NCBI GenBank assembly: GCA_039208045.1 | Contig: JBCCRH010000001.1 | Coordinates: forward strand, 1-54,361 | Direction: 5' to 3' | Length of the DNA stretch: 54,361 nt | DNA from: JBCCRH01 sp039208045 | GTDB lineage: Bacteria; Bacteroidota; Bacteroidia; Chitinophagales; Saprospiraceae | Part shown: piece by piece, positions 25,543 through 34,313 of the stretch | Numbering within the stretch: position 1 is the first letter of the stretch | Layout: every line of letters starts with the position of its first letter | The notes under the pieces: model-generated | What the model was told of the DNA's origin: nothing | Databases searched by the model: none | Seen by the model: only the letters and a program-made list of their open reading frames with translations | Program-made: the position numbers and the translations under genes

Positions 25543-26658
25543 ATGCGTCCTTGGAAACGGAGGCTGCTTAACATCCTACAATCCATACGAGTCACCTTGT
25601 CGCAGGTCGCACTACTGCTAGGATGGCGCCGTAGAAAAGGTAAACGACGCCCCTTAAAAATAGTCCCCTACCGAGGCTATGGCACAGCCGATTCCATTCA
25701 CCTACAAGGCCGAATCCTGCACGACCGCTTCATTATTTCTACAGCAACCGATTCGCTCTGGAAAAATCTTAGAAATAACCTAAAGCGCTTTCTGAGTAAA
25801 GAAATTGTAGGTGCTCAGCTCAGTGCTACTATTGGCAAAAATCGGTTTGAGCTTGTCACCGACCGGGAGGGTTATTTCCAACTCCAATCTCCACTACCCT
25901 ACCCTATTGTACCCAAAAAGGGAAAGCCTTGGCAGGACGTCCAGCTCCACCTTACGCAGACCCCCTACCAGGAAATAGATATTAAGGCAACCACAGAAAT
26001 TCTGCTTCCTAAAAAAGCAGCGTTTGGGATTATCAGCGATATCGATGATACCATTCTAGAGACAAAAGTCACTTCCATGCTCAAACTGCGCATGCTTTAC
26101 CTGACCTTCATGAAAAACGCCTTTCATCGCAACGCTTTTCAAGCGGTCGGAGCGTTTTATACGGCACTCCAAAAAGGGCCAAAGCAGCAATCGCACAACC
26201 CTGTTTTTTATGTCTCTAACAGCCCTTGGAATTTATACGACCCATTGAAGCAGTTTCTACAACTCAACTATTTGCCGAAAGGCCCCATCCTACTGCGCGA
26301 TTTTGGTATACCTGCCCACAAAGTACCTGCCCACTATCAGGGGCACAAAAAGGAGAGCATTATCAATATCTTGAATACTTATCCGAAATTGCCCTTTGTA
26401 CTCATTGGCGACAGTGGAGAGAGGGATGCAGATGTGTATCTATCCTTAGCGGAAGACTTCCCTGGGCGCATTCGAGCTATTTATATTTATGATGTGAAAA
26501 GTGAACGACGCGCACGGCGCATTAAGAAAAAAATCAAAAAGCGCGCAAAGATAAAAGTACACCTCATCAAAAATTATACGGAAGCAGCAGCACATGCTGC
26601 TAAGATAGGGCTACTGGCGCCGGAAGCCTTCCAAGCGCTTCAAGAACAAAGCGACTAG
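25543..26658 (+). CDS. App1-family (DUF2183) phosphatase
   Basis: 371 residues with the App1 phosphatidate-phosphatase catalytic domain. The HAD-like motif DIDDTI (Asp166 and Asp168) is followed by FYVSNSPWNLYDPLKQFLQL and LIGDSGERDADVYLSLAEDF. In yeast App1 dephosphorylates phosphatidic acid; bacterial members are uncharacterised. A basic N-terminus (RRRKGKRRP) and a basic C-terminal helix (ARRIKKKIKKRAKIKVHLIK) could bind membranes. The stop codon shares the palindrome CTAG with the stop of the convergent helicase gene, so the two coding regions overlap by four bases. Confidence 0.88.
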   Translation: MRPWKRRLLNILQSIRVTLSQVALLLGWRRRKGKRRPLKIVPYRGYGTADSIHLQGRILHDRFIISTATDSLWKNLRNNLKRFLSKEIVGAQLSATIGKNRFELVTDREGYFQLQSPLPYPIVPKKGKPWQDVQLHLTQTPYQEIDIKATTEILLPKKAAFGIISDIDDTILETKVTSMLKLRMLYLTFMKNAFHRNAFQAVGAFYTALQKGPKQQSHNPVFYVSNSPWNLYDPLKQFLQLNYLPKGPILLRDFGIPAHKVPAHYQGHKKESIINILNTYPKLPFVLIGDSGERDADVYLSLAEDFPGRIRAIYIYDVKSERRARRIKKKIKKRAKIKVHLIKNYTEAAAHAAKIGLLAPEAFQALQEQSD

Positions 26659-29600
26659 ACCAGAGAGTAATCCACTTCCTCACACTGTGCCAGCAGGTGT
26701 TTATAGAGCGGCGCAGTTTCCAATAAACCTTTATTACCAACCAAAATAACTTGCTCACGGGCGCGCGTAAGTGCTACATTAAGCTTGCGATCCACGCCTT
26801 CTTCCGATAGCGAGATGAGCGAAGCCATCTGGTGAAAGGCATTGATACACCAAGAAATAATAACCACATCGCGTGTTCCACCCTGGTAGCGCTCCACAGT
26901 ATCTACAGAGATTTGATCCATAGGAAGCCCTTTCTCTTCTAACAACTGCTTAATCAGGGCAATCTGCGCTCGATAAGGCGTGATAATCCCGATGCTATTC
27001 GATTGGAGCTGCTCATCGCTCCATTGCATACGCTTAAGTATACGCTGTACCAGTTCTACCACTAAGGCTGCTTCGTGTTGATTAGTCTTGTGTAGTGCTC
27101 CTTTTATATCCACAGGAGTGGGGAAGAAGAGTAGCCGTTTGCGATACAGCGCTAAATTAGTCGGATCGGTAGCCATCAGCTCTTCGTACCGGAAGGGCGC
27201 TTGCTGTACTCCTTTACCGATTGCTGGTGGGAGTAAGCGAAGGGTTTCGCCATAAAAATACGTATTGGGAAATACCATCAACTCTTCGTGCATGCGCCCC
27301 TGGTGGCTCAGCTGCGCATAGGCCCAATGCCAATCTTCTTGCTGTGCTTGCTTAAACAGGCGCTCAAACAACGAATGCCGCATATTTTTGAGCCCGATTT
27401 GATATAGCGCTTCTTCTTTTATGGCCGATGCTTCAGGCGCTTGCATCACTACGGCAGGAAGTTGCTTATGATCCCCAATGAGGATGAAGCGACTAAACCT
27501 GGGGAGTAGCCCGACCAAGAGCGGTTCTAATATTTGTGAGGCCTCATCAATAATGACTCGATCAAACTGTTTGAGTTCGAACAGGGCCTTTCGGCTACTC
27601 ATAGAAGCCACCGTAGCCACAACAATCCGTCGACCTTCGATAAGGTCAGTCAGTGCTTTTCGAGTGAGTAGCTTGCTGGAAAGCACTCGAAGGAGTTGCC
27701 CCTGGTATTTTTGGGCAGTGGAATAGCGCGAACCGATCCGTAAGTACTGCTCTTTGATATATTCGCCTATAGATTCTATGGCTTCACACATCTCATCCAC
27801 TGCTCGATTGGTATAGGCCAGCAGCAAAATATTTTCCTCTGTTTCTTCTAATAGATATTGCACGAGGTAGCGCAGCATGCGGCTCGTTTTGCCGGTACCT
27901 GGCGGGCCCCAGAGTAAAAAGTACTCTTCGGCAGAGATAGCTTGGGTAAGAATAGTTTGCTGCTCCTGCGTGAGTTGCTTGGGCCAAGTATGGGCTTTAG
28001 CAGGGCATTGTTTGGGTGGGGTTTGCCCCAAAAGAAGCATCCGTTTGCGGATAGAAGCACTGCTGAATTCAAAAAGGCCTCGATACATCCCAGAGAAAGA
28101 GCTATCTAGCAGGTCATGCTCCAAATTCCAAAATTCAATACTCTTGAATAGCCGATCATTAAACTGAGGCGAGCGCAGGCGTACTACCACTTCTAGTTTA
28201 GTGATTTCGATGATAGTACACTTAAAAATTTGGTTGCTCAATACGGCTTTGCCTTTAGCCTGCCAAGGGTAGAGCACTGCAATATCACCTTTACGGAAAT
28301 TAGCTAAGCTACTGGTGCGCTCCGTTTTACCAAATACGATAAGAGGTTCTTCTGCTTGTGATTGGTTAGACCGCACCACGAGGTGATTCAAGATTTGAAA
28401 GCGTTCGAGTTTTTCCTCAAAGGTATCCAGCCACAAAGAGGCTAATCCATTCACCTTATCGGCGCCTTGTTCCCCTGTTTTGGCCAGCCGATGCTCTCGC
28501 GCGATAAAGCCAGAGAATGCTATAAAATATTGCTGCTCCAAATCAGTTAGGCTGGAAAACTGCTGTTGAAAAAGCTGAATATCTCGAATAAAAAAGCCCT
28601 TTGCATTGGGCCAGCGATCCACATGCAGTTGCCCAAACAAGCGGCGCCCCTGCTCCAAAAGGGTCGTCTTCTCCCCTACTCCCAAATCAGCAATCTGATG
28701 CTCTATTGCTAAAATTTGATTCCGAAGCTGAAGGGCTTCAAACTGCTGCGACCGATACGTCGGTGCAAAGCGGAGCTGTCGATCCTGCACCCCAGAATAC
28801 AAGATATAGTTAGCCACATTTAGGCTTTTGCCAAAAACAGACTGCACCATCAGAGCGTACAGTAGGGTCTGCACATAGTGATTTTGGCTTAAGCCATACT
28901 TATTGGGTCGGTACGGCTTGCCGCTTTTTAGCTCTACAATAGCCGATTGGGGGCCATTTTGACAAAAAACATCCAGACGCCCCTGTATGCCAAAACGCTC
29001 GGAATAAAAGGAAGGCTCTAAAAAACAGTGATCTAAAGCAATCTTACTTTTTTCTAGGTCTTGGTGTACGATTCGCTTTAGGTTGACAAAGTGTAACTGC
29101 GAACGCTGCATAATCTCGCGTACTTCGCGATTATCAAACAGACAAAAAGCTAGTGGATTTAGTGCAAACACTTTTGGAAAAGTGGATTTGAAGGTAGCAT
29201 CAGGCTGCGTCATTAGCGCATCCAGAAAGTAGTTGGCAATATTTCCCAGCATCAGAGGTAGCGAAGTAGTGAAGGGAAGGTATTTTTTCAATAAATAAAA
29301 GAGCGGCTCAGTGCCCGACTGCTTAAAACATTCCGCAATAGCGGTAACATCCACCAAATAATCAGGCTCAATAACAAAAGCAGCAGGCCGATAGTGGCCC
29401 CGATCGTCGATCTCAACATCAATAAGGTTGAGCATCACCGGAAACTTAAACACTGGCCCCAATAGCTGCATGGAAGCATTGAACTGATCATTCCGCTCAG
29501 CAATATTGTAGAGCACTTTAACGGTTGCAGAGGGCCGTTCTTCATCTTCAGCAATCAAACTATTGGACTCCTGATCGCGAGCTAGTACTAATACTTTGGC

Positions 29601-30026
29601 GTGTGCCTTGTAGGAAGTTACCTTTGGCAATGCATACTCTACTGGCCAGTCTACTGGAAAAAGTTGGCTTAGGTGGGCTGGAATGGCGAAGTCGAAAAAA
29701 GCTTGAACGGTCTCTGCAAGCACTTTGATCGAAAATTGCTCCAAGCTTTCGGTAGCGCTCTTAGCCGCAATCACCCCTTGCGCCAATTTCCGAAACTTGT
29801 GCATATAAAATTGCAAGCGCCGATTGATACCATACTGATGGCAAGCAAAAGACATGCGCGCAAAAAGCGTTGTAAATTGTACCCGCTCGGCTTTAGTAAG
29901 CTCTAAATAGATCCGACTGAAGAGCTGAAATAAGGCCTCTACGCGCTGATGCGCACTCAACTCTTTGGTCTGTGCAATCTTTTCTATTTCTCGATAGAAA
30001 TAGGTGGCTATAGCTTCATTCCTCAT
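26655..30026 (-). CDS. Dna2-like SF1 helicase with N-terminal PD-(D/E)XK nuclease
   Basis: About 1123 residues from the ATG at 30026 (RNEAIATYFYREIEKIAQ); an ATG 48 bases further upstream adds a hydrophobic stretch unlike the family. The nuclease core near residues 350-400 contains GIQGRLDVF and AIVELKSGK with the catalytic Asp, Glu and Lys. The C-terminal 450 residues are an SF1B helicase: Walker A WGPPGTGKTSRM, Walker B VIIDEASQILEP, GDHKQLPAVV, VDTVERYQGGTRDVVIISW and LNVALTRAREQVILVGNKG. This is the domain order of Dna2. The four-Cys iron-sulfur cluster of Dna2 and Cas4 is not evident. It probably processes DNA ends or flaps in repair; a defence role is possible but not supported by neighbours. 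Confidence 0.88.
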   Translation of the reverse strand: MRNEAIATYFYREIEKIAQTKELSAHQRVEALFQLFSRIYLELTKAERVQFTTLFARMSFACHQYGINRRLQFYMHKFRKLAQGVIAAKSATESLEQFSIKVLAETVQAFFDFAIPAHLSQLFPVDWPVEYALPKVTSYKAHAKVLVLARDQESNSLIAEDEERPSATVKVLYNIAERNDQFNASMQLLGPVFKFPVMLNLIDVEIDDRGHYRPAAFVIEPDYLVDVTAIAECFKQSGTEPLFYLLKKYLPFTTSLPLMLGNIANYFLDALMTQPDATFKSTFPKVFALNPLAFCLFDNREVREIMQRSQLHFVNLKRIVHQDLEKSKIALDHCFLEPSFYSERFGIQGRLDVFCQNGPQSAIVELKSGKPYRPNKYGLSQNHYVQTLLYALMVQSVFGKSLNVANYILYSGVQDRQLRFAPTYRSQQFEALQLRNQILAIEHQIADLGVGEKTTLLEQGRRLFGQLHVDRWPNAKGFFIRDIQLFQQQFSSLTDLEQQYFIAFSGFIAREHRLAKTGEQGADKVNGLASLWLDTFEEKLERFQILNHLVVRSNQSQAEEPLIVFGKTERTSSLANFRKGDIAVLYPWQAKGKAVLSNQIFKCTIIEITKLEVVVRLRSPQFNDRLFKSIEFWNLEHDLLDSSFSGMYRGLFEFSSASIRKRMLLLGQTPPKQCPAKAHTWPKQLTQEQQTILTQAISAEEYFLLWGPPGTGKTSRMLRYLVQYLLEETEENILLLAYTNRAVDEMCEAIESIGEYIKEQYLRIGSRYSTAQKYQGQLLRVLSSKLLTRKALTDLIEGRRIVVATVASMSSRKALFELKQFDRVIIDEASQILEPLLVGLLPRFSRFILIGDHKQLPAVVMQAPEASAIKEEALYQIGLKNMRHSLFERLFKQAQQEDWHWAYAQLSHQGRMHEELMVFPNTYFYGETLRLLPPAIGKGVQQAPFRYEELMATDPTNLALYRKRLLFFPTPVDIKGALHKTNQHEAALVVELVQRILKRMQWSDEQLQSNSIGIITPYRAQIALIKQLLEEKGLPMDQISVDTVERYQGGTRDVVIISWCINAFHQMASLISLSEEGVDRKLNVALTRAREQVILVGNKGLLETAPLYKHLLAQCEEVDYSLV

Positions 30027-30098
30027 ATCTTGGGTAAAGGTAAAAAAAGGAATCCTCAAGAAAAAAGTATGCATCTACGGAAAATGATGCATTTTTGT

Positions 30099-30165
30099 AG
30101 AGCACGGCACGCGCTTAGTGGACCCGCCTGCATCGGACAGGTTTCTAATCCACTATTGGGTGTGT
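30099..30165. repeat. Diverged copy E of the palindromic repeat
   Basis: GCACGCGCTTAGTGGA and CTAATCCACTATTGGG resemble the arms of the ~80-bp repeat, but the central TTTG is replaced by about 20 bases containing CCTG...CAGG. TAGTGGA (30116-30122) pairs with TCCACTA (30149-30155). It sits between the divergent helicase and small lipoprotein genes. Confidence 0.45.
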
Positions 30166-30197
30166 TTTAATTTTTTCATCCTATAAATTGATCTATT

Positions 30198-30419
30198 ATG
30201 AAATCTTGGAAATTACTACTGCAACTAGCCAGTGCCGTTATGCTCACGATCGGCTTTGTTGCTTGTGGAGATGATGATGACGGCGACTGTATATCCTGTA
30301 CGCTAAGCTATGCTGGACAAACCTACACGGAACAAATCTGTGAAGCTGATTTTGATACGGTCGAAGAGTTTAATCAATACATTGCTGCTCTTGAGCTGTT
30401 AGGTGGCAACTGTAACTAA
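30198..30419 (+). CDS. Small lipoprotein, probably surface exposed
   Basis: 73 residues. A signal peptide ends in GFVAC with lipidated Cys23, followed at once by GDDDDGD, an acidic run of the kind that acts as a lipoprotein export signal in Bacteroidota and sends the protein to the cell surface. The mature chain is only about 50 residues with four further Cys (CISC, QICEAD, GGNC), which could make two disulfides. No family recognised. A terminator-like hairpin follows, so it is probably monocistronic. Confidence 0.75.
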   Translation: MKSWKLLLQLASAVMLTIGFVACGDDDDGDCISCTLSYAGQTYTEQICEADFDTVEEFNQYIAALELLGGNCN

Positions 30420-30445
30420 TTCCATCAGAATTACGGAAGAGAAAT

Positions 30446-30475
30446 AAGGGTGGGCAACACTGCTTACCCTTTTTC
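30446..30475 (+). terminator. Rho-independent terminator after the small lipoprotein gene
   Basis: An 11-bp stem starts AAGGGTGGGCA and pairs with TGCTTACCCTT (two G-T pairs), with a 4-nt loop, and runs straight into TTTTTC. It lies 27 bases after the stop codon and before the sulfotransferase start at 30502. Confidence 0.7.
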
Positions 30476-30501
30476 TTAACTTACGCAATTGTACGCTTGA
30501 T

Positions 30502-31359
30502 ATGAATGATCAGGAACGAATGATGTACTATTTGTTGGGGCGCCTCCACAAAATAGTCAGCAAGATTGGGCAGAAAGTTGTCAATGTTGCCCGCTCTATC
30601 TACTACCAGCAATACCTACTGAAATTTGGTGAACGCGATGATGATATCTACATCGCTACCTATCCCAAATCGGGTACCACCCGTATGCAAATGTTGGTCT
30701 ATCAACTACTGACGGATGGGAGTATGGACTTTGAACATATCTACGATGTTTCGCCCTGGATACGCAATGAAGCTTTGCTCAAAAAAGAACCCCGCGAACT
30801 CCCCTCTCCAAGAATTATCAAATCGCACGAGCGCTATGCGCAGTTCAGCAAAAGCATGAAAGGGCGCATCATTTTTGTGATGCGTGATGGAAAAGATGTG
30901 GCCGCTTCTATGTTTCACCAACAGCGCAACTACAATAAACCCAATCTGGAGTTTGCGACCTTTTTTAAGCACAATTATGTCAAGCCTGACAAGATGAACT
31001 ACTTTACCTTCATGAAGGCTTGGCTGCGCAATAGCAAAAAGCTGCCCATCCTCTATATTCGCTTTGAGGATATGATAGCAGATTTTGATGCCGTGGTGTA
31101 TAAAGTAGCAGCCTTTTTACAAGTGGAGGTACCGCCAGACGCGCTGCCTCGCATTCGCGAGCGCTGTAGCTTTGACTTTATGAAAGCACATGAAGCAAAA
31201 TTTGGCGAACAGCCCCCCAAAAAGAAGGAGCGCATTTATAACCAATTTATCCGCAAGGGCAAAGCTGGTGAAGGCCAAGCACTGTTTACACCATCACAGC
31301 ACCAACAGTATGAAGAACGCTTTGCCAAACACCTTAAGCAATTTGGCTTTTATGAATAG
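30502..31359 (+). CDS. Sulfotransferase family protein
   Basis: 285 residues with the PAPS-dependent sulfotransferase fold. The 5'-phosphosulfate loop YIATYPKSGTTRMQ is near 50-63, the 3'-phosphate motif GRIIFVMRDGKDVAASMF is near 127-144, and the C-terminal RKGKAGEG (near 252) is the counterpart of the eukaryotic cytosolic RKGxxGDWK motif. It is closer to animal-type cytosolic sulfotransferases than to heparan enzymes. The acceptor is unknown; lipids, glycans or small molecules are all possible. It is flanked by unrelated genes, and the start gives 26 bases after the preceding terminator. Confidence 0.88.
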   Translation: MNDQERMMYYLLGRLHKIVSKIGQKVVNVARSIYYQQYLLKFGERDDDIYIATYPKSGTTRMQMLVYQLLTDGSMDFEHIYDVSPWIRNEALLKKEPRELPSPRIIKSHERYAQFSKSMKGRIIFVMRDGKDVAASMFHQQRNYNKPNLEFATFFKHNYVKPDKMNYFTFMKAWLRNSKKLPILYIRFEDMIADFDAVVYKVAAFLQVEVPPDALPRIRERCSFDFMKAHEAKFGEQPPKKKERIYNQFIRKGKAGEGQALFTPSQHQQYEERFAKHLKQFGFYE

Positions 31360-31411
31360 TTTTTTTTATTCCTCTAATGCATCCTTTTTAAAGTGCTTAC
31401 CTCTTTAATGC

Positions 31412-32797
31412 ATGAAAAAACTACTACTACTCTCGCTCCTCTCTACTTTTTGTTTTAGTGCTTTCGCACAAAATATGTACCGAACGGCTTGCCAGGGCAA
31501 ACTAGAGCGACTGGATAGTTTACTACAAAAGTCTTCTATCAATGCCAAAGATAATCGTGGACGAACACTCCTCCATTGGGCAGTAGCCTGTAAGCAAAAG
31601 GAAGTATTCGATTTTTTGGTCAATAAAGGAATTAACATCAATAGTGAAGATGATGAACGGCAAACGGCTATGCACATGGCGGTACGCTTCAATAATGAGC
31701 CTTACTTCGACTATTTATTGGAAGCCCAGCCAAATACTAATTGGGCTACCGCTTATGGCGCTTCCCTTTTAGAAAAGGCGATTCTGAATGAAAATTTATC
31801 CTTTGTCAAAAAATTGATGGATAACGGAATTGATGTGAACAGTACTAATCATCGAGGAAGTACGCCTTTAGAAATAGCTTTAAAAATTGGGGTGGATTCG
31901 ATTGCCCATTATTTGATTGCAGCAGGCGCTAAAAAGGAATTGGTTCGGACATTTGAACTACAAGGTCTGTATATGGGGCAATCCCTACCAGATAATACGC
32001 CTAAGCTATTCGCCCCTAATGTGGTGTCCACGGAAGAACACGAATTTGGCTCCGTTTTCAATGCGGCAGCTGATGAGTTTTACTATGGGGTAGATGTGAA
32101 TGGCAGAAATGAAATTCGCTATTCAAAACGCATTGGAAATAACTGGACGCCGCCCAAAGTTATTCTTTCGCACGAGCGATATGGCTATAATGATCCTTTT
32201 CTTTCACCCGATGAGAAACGGCTTTATTTCATCTCGCGACAGCCACTAGATGGCATCGGGGAGCGCAAGCAAGACCACGATATTTGGTACGTTGAAAAAA
32301 CCGAACAAGGCTGGTCGGAGCCTATCAATGCAGGCCCCGCAATCAACTCCGAGGGCAATGAATACTATATTTCATTTACCCAAGAAGGAACGATGTATTT
32401 TTCGTCTAGTAAAAATGCTCCTGAAGAACGCAAAGACTACGATCTCGATATTTACTACTCCAAATTTATAGATGGCCAGTTCCAAACGGCCGTACGTTTA
32501 GATAGTGCTATCAATACCGAGAACTATGAAGCAGACGTTTTCGTCGACCCGGCAGAAACCTACCTTATTTTTTGTGCCACTCGACCCGATGGGCTGGGGC
32601 GTGGCGACCTTTATATCAGCTTCAAAAACGAGGATGGAAGCTGGACCACTGCTAAAAATATGGGGGCGCCCATCAATTCAAAACACCATGAGCTATGCCC
32701 TTATGTGACGGCGGATGGAAAGTACTTTATGTATACCAGTCAGGGGGATATTTATTGGGTCAGTACGGCGAGTTTTCTATCCTTAAAAGAGGATTAA
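31412..32797 (+). CDS. Secreted ankyrin-repeat plus PD40 beta-propeller protein
   Basis: 461 residues. The signal peptide (1-19, ending AFAQ) is followed by about five ankyrin repeats (30-180; GRTLLHWAVACKQKEVFDFL, RQTAMHMAVRFNNEPYFDYL and NHRGSTPLEIALKIGVDSIA), then a WD40-like/PD40 propeller (about 200-455) with repeated DPFLSPDEKRLYFIS-type and GTMYFSSSKN-type blades and HELCPYVTADGKYFMYTS. PD40 domains are found in TolB and in OmpA-linked Bacteroidota envelope proteins. A periplasmic binding or scaffolding role is likely. No partner gene is adjacent. Confidence 0.85.
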   Translation: MKKLLLLSLLSTFCFSAFAQNMYRTACQGKLERLDSLLQKSSINAKDNRGRTLLHWAVACKQKEVFDFLVNKGININSEDDERQTAMHMAVRFNNEPYFDYLLEAQPNTNWATAYGASLLEKAILNENLSFVKKLMDNGIDVNSTNHRGSTPLEIALKIGVDSIAHYLIAAGAKKELVRTFELQGLYMGQSLPDNTPKLFAPNVVSTEEHEFGSVFNAAADEFYYGVDVNGRNEIRYSKRIGNNWTPPKVILSHERYGYNDPFLSPDEKRLYFISRQPLDGIGERKQDHDIWYVEKTEQGWSEPINAGPAINSEGNEYYISFTQEGTMYFSSSKNAPEERKDYDLDIYYSKFIDGQFQTAVRLDSAINTENYEADVFVDPAETYLIFCATRPDGLGRGDLYISFKNEDGSWTTAKNMGAPINSKHHELCPYVTADGKYFMYTSQGDIYWVSTASFLSLKED

Positions 32798-33317
32798 TAG
32801 TCTAGAGGTCTCCTCCCGCTCGCGGCTTATGGTGGGTATCATGAAACGTATGGAGCAATGGATTGCAAAGTCACCGTGCACGTGCTGGTACTTACAGCTT
32901 GCCCACCTACGGGGGCAGGTTTATGCGCGCACTGCAAGTTACAAACAGTTTGTCCCTACAGGACAGCAGGACAATATTTTAGCAGTTCTTATACCTATAC
33001 GAGCTGCCAACCATTTTAGTACAGTATACCGCGTGCTGCGGTACTCGGGATAATGACATGGACGTAGTCGCGCAGTAACGTGACCACTTAATCGTAAGTA
33101 TATATCCGATATTACTGCCCGACTCGGTCGGATCTCACCAAGAGCGCTCGCCTCATGCGAGCAGCCTATCTGCCTTTTAAGAGCCCATGCAAGGATGCGT
33201 GAGCGCTGCGGAATGGTGCCCGCCTTAGCGGGCAGATGGCGATCAGCCTTAGGCTGAGTGCCAGCCGAGCGAACAGCGAGCCATGCAGCATAGCGACCTG
33301 CCTCAGGCAGGCACGCC
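32798..33317. other. Palindrome-rich non-coding region
   Basis: About 520 bases with no credible gene. It is unusually dense in short perfect hairpins: TGTCC/GGACA (32951-32965), TACCGC/GCGGTA (33027-33043), CCGAC/GTCGG (33119-33131), GCTCGC/GCGAGC (33146-33162), TGCCCGC/GCGGGCA (33217-33234), TCAGCC/GGCTGA (33243-33257) and CCTGCC/GGCAGG (33297-33311). Base composition is higher in G+C than the surroundings. The 3' genes on either side converge on it. Confidence 0.7.
32938..32978 (-). repeat. Dispersed short repeat with TGTCC/GGACA arms, copy 2
   Basis: GTTACAAACAGTTTGTCCC, then TACAGGACAGCAGGACAATA, is the inverted counterpart of 17331-17360, with an 8-base duplication of the GGACAGCA type inside one arm. 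It lies at the left end of the palindrome-rich region. Confidence 0.5.
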
Positions 33318-33695
33318 CTAATTCGCTCGCCAAGGTGGATTCACTCGGTTCTCCCCTGCCCAAAAAAGAATCAACGCATTTCCATCAGGATCATTGAGGT
33401 GGGCTTCTCGCCATAGCCAAGTCTGGTCAGTCGGATCGAGGGTAAATGAGATGCCTTGAGCTTTGAGTCTGGCGACCTCTTGGTCTATCTTCTCACATTC
33501 GAAGCATATCTTTATGCCTAAGCCGGTGGGAAGCTCCTCCACCTGACGAATAGAGAGGGTGCTATGGCCCTGCGGGCACAAAAATCGAACATAACGAGGG
33601 CTGGCGTCAACAATTAGTTGCAGTCCTAGTGTTTGGTAGAAGGTAACAGCCCGGGGTACATCGACCGAAGGGATGGTTATTTGATTCAAATTCAT
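33318..33695 (-). CDS. VOC (glyoxalase/bleomycin-resistance) family protein
   Basis: About 125 residues from the ATG at 33695 (NLNQITIPSVDVPRAVTFYQ). The single vicinal-oxygen-chelate module shows the usual FYQTLGLQLI start, the RFLCPQGHSTLSI strand and the terminal WREAHLNDPDGNALILFWAG with the metal-ligand region. Such proteins are small lyases, dioxygenase-like enzymes or binding proteins; the substrate is unknown. It diverges from the methionine-sulfoxide reductase gene with only 22 bases between start codons, and the C-terminus reaches into the palindrome-rich region. Confidence 0.83.
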   Translation of the reverse strand: MNLNQITIPSVDVPRAVTFYQTLGLQLIVDASPRYVRFLCPQGHSTLSIRQVEELPTGLGIKICFECEKIDQEVARLKAQGISFTLDPTDQTWLWREAHLNDPDGNALILFWAGENRVNPPWRAN

Positions 33696-33717
33696 AGTTT
33701 TGCACAAAATTTTAGAT

Positions 33718-34260
33718 ATGAGTGCTACAGCAGAATTGCCTTATTTTATCAAGCCCTCCATGGCTTTGGAGGAATCCGCCAAGCGGGCAGCTTATGAAAC
33801 TGCTATCGCTGCGATAGCTGCTAATTTACAAGGTGAATCGCAAATGATCCTAAAGATGGCAACCATCAATTGCATTTTGAAGACCTATCTTCCCTATTAT
33901 TTTTGGGTGGGCTTCTATTGTGTGTACCAAGATAAGCTGATCGTGGGGCCTTATCAAGGGACGCTCGGATGTTTGCATATCGATTTTTCGCGAGGGGTAT
34001 GTGGGAAAGCTGCGAGTACCAGAAAAACACAAATTGTGAAGGATACGCATGCCCTAGAGCAAGGGACTGCGCATATTGCCTGCGATCCCAATTCTCGCTC
34101 GGAAATTGTGGTGCCGGTCTTTGATCAGGAGCAAAACTTGATTGCCGTTTTTGATGTGGATAGCACCTTAGAAGGCTCATTTGATGCAATCGATCAGCAA
34201 TATTTGGAACAACTGTTGCAGCAACATTTTTCAGTAGACCCTCTGGTAAAAACTTTCTAA
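33718..34260 (+). CDS. msrC: GAF-domain free-methionine (R)-sulfoxide reductase
   Basis: 180 residues from the ATG at 33718 (SATAELPYFIKPS); an in-frame ATG 18 bases upstream overlaps the divergent gene. This is a single GAF domain of the fRMsr type. GPYQGTLGCLHIDF, RGVCGKAAS and AHIACDPNSRSEIVVPVF hold Cys85, Cys95 and Cys122, matching the three redox Cys of E. coli MsrC. The enzyme reduces free L-methionine-(R)-sulfoxide with thioredoxin as electron donor, in the cytoplasm. The SET-domain gene follows after 53 bases. Confidence 0.9.
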   Translation: MSATAELPYFIKPSMALEESAKRAAYETAIAAIAANLQGESQMILKMATINCILKTYLPYYFWVGFYCVYQDKLIVGPYQGTLGCLHIDFSRGVCGKAASTRKTQIVKDTHALEQGTAHIACDPNSRSEIVVPVFDQEQNLIAVFDVDSTLEGSFDAIDQQYLEQLLQQHFSVDPLVKTF

Positions 34261-34313
34261 TTTCCGTATCTTACAGCTGCACCGAGTAAACTATAAACAA
34301 ACAATACACCCAT

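Noticed and set aside
32829..33053. A 74-codon open frame in the palindrome-rich gap
   Set aside because: It crosses two hairpins and a dispersed repeat, has no family pattern and no promoter; treated as non-coding.
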